Source: Calditrichia bacterium
GTDB lineage: Bacteria > Calditrichota > Calditrichia > RBG-13-44-9 > J075
Assembly (NCBI GenBank): GCA_028284445.1
Contig: JANQRS010000018.1
Location: 188,001 to 252,000, forward strand
Length of the DNA: 64,000 bases
Direction: 5' to 3'
The notes below the pieces were generated by a model. The model made no database searches. It had not been told where the DNA came from and saw nothing but the letters and a program-made list of their open reading frames with translations. A program made the translations under genes and the position numbers. Below are positions 59,756-64,000 of this stretch, in pieces. Numbering within the stretch: the first letter of the stretch is position 1; each line of letters starts with the position of its first letter.

Positions 59756-59766
59756 CGGGAGAGTGT

Positions 59767-60663
59767 ATGGAATTTAAATCGAATGAAATCAAGGCCGGGG
59801 TCATGGTATTGCTTGCTGCCATGGTATTTGCAGCATTTCTTTTTGCCATTTTCGGCGTTGGCTGGGGCGAGAAGACCAAGAATTATGTTATCCACCTGGA
59901 ATATGTTGGCGGGATCTCTGAAGGATCTCTCGTCAAGTTCCGGGGTATGGACGTTGGACGAGTTACCTCCATCCTGTTGCCGACCAGCGAGGAAAGCCGT
60001 GTTGGTCTTCAGATCGAGGTAAAGGACGATACGCCGGTGAGAGAAGACTCGAAGGCATACGTCACTTCCGTTGGATTAATGAGCGAAATGCACATCGAAA
60101 TCAGTGCCGGTTCACCGGGCTCTCCGTCATTGGCGGCAGGCAAAGAACTCGGCACACGTGAAGTCCTGACCTATGCGCAGTTGGCAGATGTCTTTGGCGA
60201 AATGGGCACTGGCGCCCAGGTGCTGATGGAGAAGGTGACCGATGTATTCAACGAAACCAATCAGCAACGCCTGGCATCGATGATGGACAATATGGACGGG
60301 ATGATTAAGGAAAGCCGCCAGCCGGTGGTTTCAGCGGCAGACAATCTGGACCGCCTCAGCAAGCAGCTCAACACTTTGAGCGGCAGCGTCAACGATTTGA
60401 CGAAGCAGAATATCAACAATATTGATTCGATCATGACCAATCTAAAAGCAGCCACTGACGGCACCAATCGCCTGCTTGCGGAACTGCAGTCATCCGTACT
60501 CGATTGGGAATCCTTGATGTCGTCAAACAATCAGCGCATCATCGAGATGATCGAAAACCATCGCAACGTGTCGCAAAACATGGAAGAATTCTCGCGCATC
60601 ATCAAAGAACAACCCTGGCTCTTAATTCGCAAGGACGCGCCGCCCGAGCGGAAGATGCCTTAG
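59767..60663 (+). CDS. mlaD: MlaD/MCE-domain lipid-binding protein
   Basis: A 298-residue protein with one N-terminal membrane helix (about residues 11-32), an MCE domain at about 38-115 (YVIHLEYVGGISEGSLVKFRG; VGRVTSILLP; VTSVGLMSEMHIEI) and a long helical C-terminal tail (about 150-285), probably a coiled coil that crosses the periplasm or forms a needle. It would assemble as a hexameric ring on the permease-ATPase core. GGGAGAG precedes the ATG. The palindrome at 60699 follows. Confidence 0.92.
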   Translation: MEFKSNEIKAGVMVLLAAMVFAAFLFAIFGVGWGEKTKNYVIHLEYVGGISEGSLVKFRGMDVGRVTSILLPTSEESRVGLQIEVKDDTPVREDSKAYVTSVGLMSEMHIEISAGSPGSPSLAAGKELGTREVLTYAQLADVFGEMGTGAQVLMEKVTDVFNETNQQRLASMMDNMDGMIKESRQPVVSAADNLDRLSKQLNTLSGSVNDLTKQNINNIDSIMTNLKAATDGTNRLLAELQSSVLDWESLMSSNNQRIIEMIENHRNVSQNMEEFSRIIKEQPWLLIRKDAPPERKMP

Positions 60664-60698
60664 CAATTTGATCTACAAATTAGAAATTAGAAGAAACA

Positions 60699-60738
60699 TC
60701 CCCCCTCTATCTCCCCCCGGGGGGAGATAGAGGGGGGA
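60699..60738. repeat. Perfect 40-base palindrome, CCGGGG-centre type
   Basis: TCCCCCCTCTATCTCCCCCC, inverted with no loop, 35 bases 3' of the MCE gene stop and 29 before the next start, inside the putative operon. Confidence 0.87.
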
Positions 60739-60767
60739 CGATAAACGCTTGACGATTTGAGTAACAA

Positions 60768-61394
60768 ATGAACAGGGGTACCCTCTTGAAGACATTGATT
60801 CAAACATTATTGAAAATCACGTTCGTGCTTATGATTGCAGTCGCTTTACAAAACTGCTCCGGCGTGCCGCAAACATATTATTATCAGATCGATTACGATA
60901 TGCCGGCATCATCGAGCCAGGCACTGCCGATCAATCTCGGCATTACCCAATTCAAGGCAGATATTCCCTACCAGGGCGACCGCATTGTCTATCGTAGCTC
61001 GCAGTACGAAGTACAATACTATCATTATCGTCGCTGGGTAGCACCACCAGTAAAGCTGGCTGAGCAGATGACGGTGGAACAGTTCATGACCTCCGGCGCT
61101 TTTCGCCAGGTAAGAACCTTGCCCTTTCAAACCAGCGTCGACTATATCCTGGGCGGCAATATTGAAGCGTTTGAGGAGTGGGATGAAGAGAATTCCTGGT
61201 TCGGTAATGTGCGGATCAACTTTCATTTAACGGAGCGCAAGAGCGGCGATATCGTTTGGCAAAAAACCTTCAGCAAAAAAACCGCAGCGGCCAAACGCGA
61301 GCCGGTTGAGGTAGTGAAGGCAATCAGCGAAAGCATGCGTCAGGTATTGGCTGAGGCTCAAGGTGATATTGTTGCATATTTGAAGGCGAAGTAA
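60768..61394 (+). CDS. ABC-transport auxiliary lipoprotein (PqiC/DUF330-like)
   Basis: A 208-residue lipoprotein with the lipobox LQNC at about residues 27-30. Family features of the ABC_trans_aux/PqiC group: YYYQIDY after the lipobox, LPINLGITQFKADIPYQGDRIVYR, YHYRRWVAPPVKLAEQM and DYILGGNIEAFEEWD. Such lipoproteins sit in the outer membrane and work with MCE transporters. ATG 60768 is the first start; a TTG at 60787 with CAGGGG upstream is also possible. It completes the set permease - ATPase - MCE - lipoprotein. Confidence 0.87.
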   Translation: MNRGTLLKTLIQTLLKITFVLMIAVALQNCSGVPQTYYYQIDYDMPASSSQALPINLGITQFKADIPYQGDRIVYRSSQYEVQYYHYRRWVAPPVKLAEQMTVEQFMTSGAFRQVRTLPFQTSVDYILGGNIEAFEEWDEENSWFGNVRINFHLTERKSGDIVWQKTFSKKTAAAKREPVEVVKAISESMRQVLAEAQGDIVAYLKAK

Positions 61395-61478
61395 TTAACC
61401 AATTCCAAACAGCAAAGTTCAAATTCAAGGGGCCCTAAATACCACCAGTATTTCCTTCGAATTTAGGGTATCGAGATT

Positions 61479-61528
61479 TAGACATCCCCCTGTTTCCCCC
61501 TTCGAAGGGGGATACAGGGGGATGTCTA
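61479..61528. repeat. 50-base palindrome, TTCGAA-centre type, one mismatch
   Basis: TAGACATCCCCCTGTTTCCC, inverted around TTCGAA with a single mismatch, between two convergent genes and five to six bases from the stop of the BNR lipoprotein gene. Confidence 0.85.
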
Positions 61529-61533
61529 TGTTC

Positions 61534-62748
61534 CTACATTTTAGAATCCAATCTCACCCTCGCCAATTTCACCTGCATTTTGCCTCCTGAAACATCTGTC
61601 AAAGCCAAATACAAATCCTTGTTCGTAGCAGCCATGCGTGGAAATCCGCTGCGCCGCTCTGCTGACGTCGTTGCAGCCGTTAAGGCAGATTGCTCATTAC
61701 CTGCTGGCGTAAAAGATTTCAAACGGATATTGACTGCCTGCGCCTCTTGCTCCAACCAACTGACCCAAATGCTCTTGTCAGCGCGTATCTCCACGTCAAC
61801 TCGCCCCAATGGATTACCGTCATCAACTCGAATCGGTACATCAAAATTGGCGCCGCCGTCTTTGCTGACAGCCAGTAAAACCGTTGGTATATCCCGAGCT
61901 CCAGTAAACCAGGCTACTGCAACAAAAGCTCCGTGAGCGGAAACCGCCGGACCATTGACCGGGCATCCGGCAATCTTCCAATTGTCATCCCAGATAGATT
62001 TCGGCGCTTCCCATTCGTTCCCTATTCGCCGGGCAATAGAGATATCGCGAATCTCATCATCTGAGCGGTCGCGATAAACAATGACACTGCCGCCCGGTAT
62101 CAGGGCAGCATCTGTCTGACAGCAGTCGCAAACGCGTTCATCAACTATTGCTTCGTCGCTAATGGCACCATCAGATGAAATTCTTGCCGCTCGCAAGGTC
62201 ATTTCTTTCTTGTCTGCGGCATAATTGCGCCCATCCAGCCAGTGCAGCAAGAAACCGCCGCCGGATTGCGGCAGTATGGAGACAAAGCCATGCTCGGTTG
62301 CCGTGCCGTCATCATGCGGTACGATACTTTCGCTGATACGCTCCAGCTTAAATCGCACGTCATACGCGTACGTGCCCTCTCCGCTCTTTTGCAGCCAGTG
62401 AAACGCCTTTTGTCCATTCTCCCCAACAACTATAGAAGGAAAATCAGCCCAGTTAACAAACAGGTCCGACCGGGCCATCACCTCTCGAACCGGAGTCCAA
62501 TTATCATTATCAAGAACGCTATACTCCAGCGCCCAGTTCGTCGAATCAACTTGCCGGAGCCAGCTGAGGCAGAGGCTGTCGTTAGCACCGGCATATAGAA
62601 ATGGCACTTGGCTAAGGCTGTCGGCGGATGTTTGTATTTCGATAACGGCAGGCTGGCTATCTGCTGGCGGTGCTTGCTCGTTGCAAGCATAGAAAAATAG
62701 TAGCAGGAGCAGTGGCAGGATACGAGGTTTGAATGACAGACTCATCAT
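61534..62748 (-). CDS. BNR/sialidase-like propeller lipoprotein
   Basis: A 404-residue lipoprotein (MMSLSFKPRILPLLLLLFFY, lipobox FYAC). The soluble part is a six-bladed propeller of the sialidase/BNR superfamily: SLCLSWLRQVDSTNWALEYS, VSKDGGANFDVPIRV (Asp-box-like) and RVDVEIRADKSIWVSWLEQ. A VCDCCQTD cysteine cluster near residue 205 is distinctive and also occurs in other exported BNR proteins of this group. The arginine triad of true sialidases is not obvious. It lies 72 bases downstream of the acetoacetyl-CoA synthetase stop, across a palindrome, and is probably its own unit. Confidence 0.78.
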   Translation of the reverse strand: MMSLSFKPRILPLLLLLFFYACNEQAPPADSQPAVIEIQTSADSLSQVPFLYAGANDSLCLSWLRQVDSTNWALEYSVLDNDNWTPVREVMARSDLFVNWADFPSIVVGENGQKAFHWLQKSGEGTYAYDVRFKLERISESIVPHDDGTATEHGFVSILPQSGGGFLLHWLDGRNYAADKKEMTLRAARISSDGAISDEAIVDERVCDCCQTDAALIPGGSVIVYRDRSDDEIRDISIARRIGNEWEAPKSIWDDNWKIAGCPVNGPAVSAHGAFVAVAWFTGARDIPTVLLAVSKDGGANFDVPIRVDDGNPLGRVDVEIRADKSIWVSWLEQEAQAVNIRLKSFTPAGNEQSALTAATTSAERRSGFPRMAATNKDLYLALTDVSGGKMQVKLARVRLDSKM

Positions 62749-62779
62749 AGTTGATTTTTGCTGTATTTTAAATCTTTAG

Positions 62780-62814
62780 ACATCCCCCTGTTTCCCCTTC
62801 GAAGGGGGATGTCT
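62780..62814. repeat. Truncated palindrome, TTCGAA-centre type
   Basis: ACATCCCCCTGTTTCCCC, TTCGAA, then GGGGGATGTC. The right arm has lost about eight bases against the full copy at 61479-61528, with which it shares the left arm. It lies six bases 3' of the acetoacetyl-CoA synthetase stop. Confidence 0.8.
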
Positions 62815-62820
62815 TGTTTT

Positions 62821-64000
62821 CTACTTCCGCAATCTCTCCCTAAAATCAACGAAGAAATCCAGCGATTCCGGATTCTTCATAGAGTCAGGATTTGCGGCTT
62901 TATCAATGTCGATTCCCATTAAAATCTTCTTCACCGGAGCCTCCAGCTTCTTGCCGGAAATGGTGTAGGGAATGTCTTCAACCTCGATGATCTCATCGGG
63001 TACATGCCGCGGAGAATATTCTGAGCGCAGTGTTTTTTTGATTTCCTGACGCAGCTGATCATCAAGTTCAACACCGTTGTTAACGGCGACGAACAGAGGC
63101 ATGTAGTGATCACCATTTGCCTGTTCAAGGTTGACGATCAGGCTATCCCGCACGCCTTTGACCTTATCGACGGCCCGATAGATTTCGGCAGTACCGATGC
63201 GCACACCGTGGCGATTCAGCGTCGCGTCGGAGCGTCCATGGATAATTAAAGTATGTCGCGGAGTAATGCTCAGCCAATCACCATGCCGCCAAATTTGCGG
63301 AAACATCTCAAAATAACTGGCCAGGTATCGCTTTTTGCCTTCATCATTCCAAAAATAGATGGGCATTGACGGCATAGGCTTGGTAACCACCATCTCACCA
63401 ACTTCATCGACAATCGCTTCGCCAGCATCATTATAGGCAAACATGCTGCACCCCAAACAGCGCCGCTGAATTTCGCCGAGATAAACCGGTTCGCTGGGAC
63501 AACCACCCACCCAAGCAGTGCAAACATCGGTTCCGCCGCTCATTGAACAGAGCCAGATATCCTCACCGATATTTTTGTATATCCAGTCAAATCCTTCCGG
63601 CGGCAGCGGCGCACCGGTTGACCCGATTGAACGGAGACAGGACAGATTGTATTGGGCACCGGGATTCAATCCGGCCTTCATGCAGGCAACAATAAAAGGA
63701 GCGCTGGTGCCAAAGTGATGGATCCCGGTCTCTTCTGCAAACTGCCAGAGTCCATTCAAATCGGGATAATTGGGCGCACCGTCGTAGAGAACAATCGTTG
63801 CGCCAACCAGCAAGGACGCCTGCACAAAATTCCACATCATCCAGCCAGTGGTAGAATACCAGAAAAAGCGTTCGCCGGCATGAACATCATTGTGAAAAGC
63901 AAGGTATTTGTAATGCTCTAGCAAAACCCCGCCCTGGGAATGGGTAATGGCTTTGGGTATGCCGGTGGTGCCAGACGAGTAAAGCACCCAGATCGGATGC
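62821..64000 (-). CDS. Acetoacetyl-CoA synthetase, N-terminal part beyond the window
   Basis: The C-terminal 393 codons of an ANL-superfamily acyl-CoA ligase; the gene enters from the right edge. Motifs: WVLYSSGTTGIPKAI (P-loop), STTGWMMWNFV, GSTGAPLPPEGFDWIY, MSGGTDVCTAW, HGDWLSITPRHTLIIHGRSDATLNRHGVRI-type hinge region, and ISGKKLEAPVKKILMG with the catalytic lysine. The last motif and the length fit acetoacetate-CoA ligase rather than acetyl-CoA synthetase. It activates acetoacetate to acetoacetyl-CoA with ATP, in ketone-body or polyester metabolism. No partner gene is in the window. Confidence 0.9.
   Translation of the reverse strand, partial: HPIWVLYSSGTTGIPKAITHSQGGVLLEHYKYLAFHNDVHAGERFFWYSTTGWMMWNFVQASLLVGATIVLYDGAPNYPDLNGLWQFAEETGIHHFGTSAPFIVACMKAGLNPGAQYNLSCLRSIGSTGAPLPPEGFDWIYKNIGEDIWLCSMSGGTDVCTAWVGGCPSEPVYLGEIQRRCLGCSMFAYNDAGEAIVDEVGEMVVTKPMPSMPIYFWNDEGKKRYLASYFEMFPQIWRHGDWLSITPRHTLIIHGRSDATLNRHGVRIGTAEIYRAVDKVKGVRDSLIVNLEQANGDHYMPLFVAVNNGVELDDQLRQEIKKTLRSEYSPRHVPDEIIEVEDIPYTISGKKLEAPVKKILMGIDIDKAANPDSMKNPESLDFFVDFRERLRK

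Noticed and set aside
24519..62814. Palindromes as ordinary intrinsic terminators
   Set aside because: They are far longer than normal terminator stems, lack a U-tract on either strand, and form two sequence families; they are listed as repeats, although a 3'-end role remains possible.

Overview
The window looks like a piece of chromosome from a Gram-negative bacterium of the Fibrobacterota-Chlorobiota-Bacteroidota sphere, most like the Calditrichota/KSB1-type lineages. This is inferred from: two very large secreted proteins ending in a FlgD-like, type-IX-style C-terminal sorting domain (NYPNPFNP motif, terminal K-R-hydrophobic-K); an ECF sigma / FecR (with DUF4974-like C-terminus) / TonB receptor set; a wealth of Tat-exported Gfo/Idh/MocA oxidoreductases; and multihaem cytochromes, lipoproteins and an Mla lipid transporter that need an outer membrane. 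I cannot fix the genus from sequence alone. I see no rRNA, tRNA, CRISPR array, intact insertion sequence or replication origin.

Layout. (1) 1-8.9 kb is an AT-richer accessory region: a NACHT NTPase cut by the left edge, an XRE-type regulator, an unknown 388-residue protein, decayed gene fragments, a two-gene operon of membrane proteins with helical-repeat domains, and a probable broken membrane/HTH gene. (2) 9.0-11.0 kb is a compact redox cassette: a membrane-anchored TlpA/MauD-like thioredoxin, two tandem secreted six-cysteine mini-proteins, and a MauE/DoxX-like membrane protein. This is my leading candidate for an undescribed system. (3) 11.0-21.7 kb holds small exported proteins, a 1197-residue BNR-propeller protein and the sigma/FecR/TonB-receptor operon. 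(4) 22.1-30.2 kb holds a sorbosone-dehydrogenase-like lipoprotein, a class-A beta-lactamase-fold hydrolase, a TolB-like propeller, a GHL10 glycosidase-like protein and a Tat-exported sugar-isomerase-like TIM barrel. (5) 30.4-55.7 kb is an extracytoplasmic sugar-oxidation and electron-transfer region, mostly minus strand: four Tat-exported Gfo/Idh/MocA proteins, a DUF1080 hydrolase, a ThuA-HEAT protein, a second TIM barrel, a PQQ/haem-c dehydrogenase, a tetrahaem NapC/NrfH-SUMF1 fusion, a heptahaem cytochrome with a ten-copy heptanucleotide repeat in its 5' end, a b-type-cytochrome-like protein, ApbE and glycosyltransferases. (6) 55.9-61.4 kb is a plus-strand operon joining a partner-switch module (SpoIIE phosphatase, RsbW-like kinase, STAS) to an MlaEFD-type lipid ABC transporter and its lipoprotein. 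(7) The right edge holds a BNR lipoprotein and the C-terminal part of an acetoacetyl-CoA synthetase.

The intergenic DNA is full of short dispersed repeats: eight long C/G-rich palindromes each placed 3' of a stop codon, heptamer-type tandem repeats, TTGGAATTT motif clusters, and imperfect arrays of CGCGAAG-, CACGAAT- and CACAGAT-type motifs. Several artificially lengthen open reading frames, and I moved gene starts accordingly.

How the genes may work together (inference): in region 5, Tat-exported NAD(P)-dependent-type oxidoreductases and the DUF1080/ThuA proteins would open and oxidise sugars or glycosides outside the cytoplasm, while the PQQ dehydrogenase and the membrane-bound multihaem cytochromes would carry electrons to the quinone pool or terminal acceptors. 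All functional statements rest on motifs read by eye; no database search was run.
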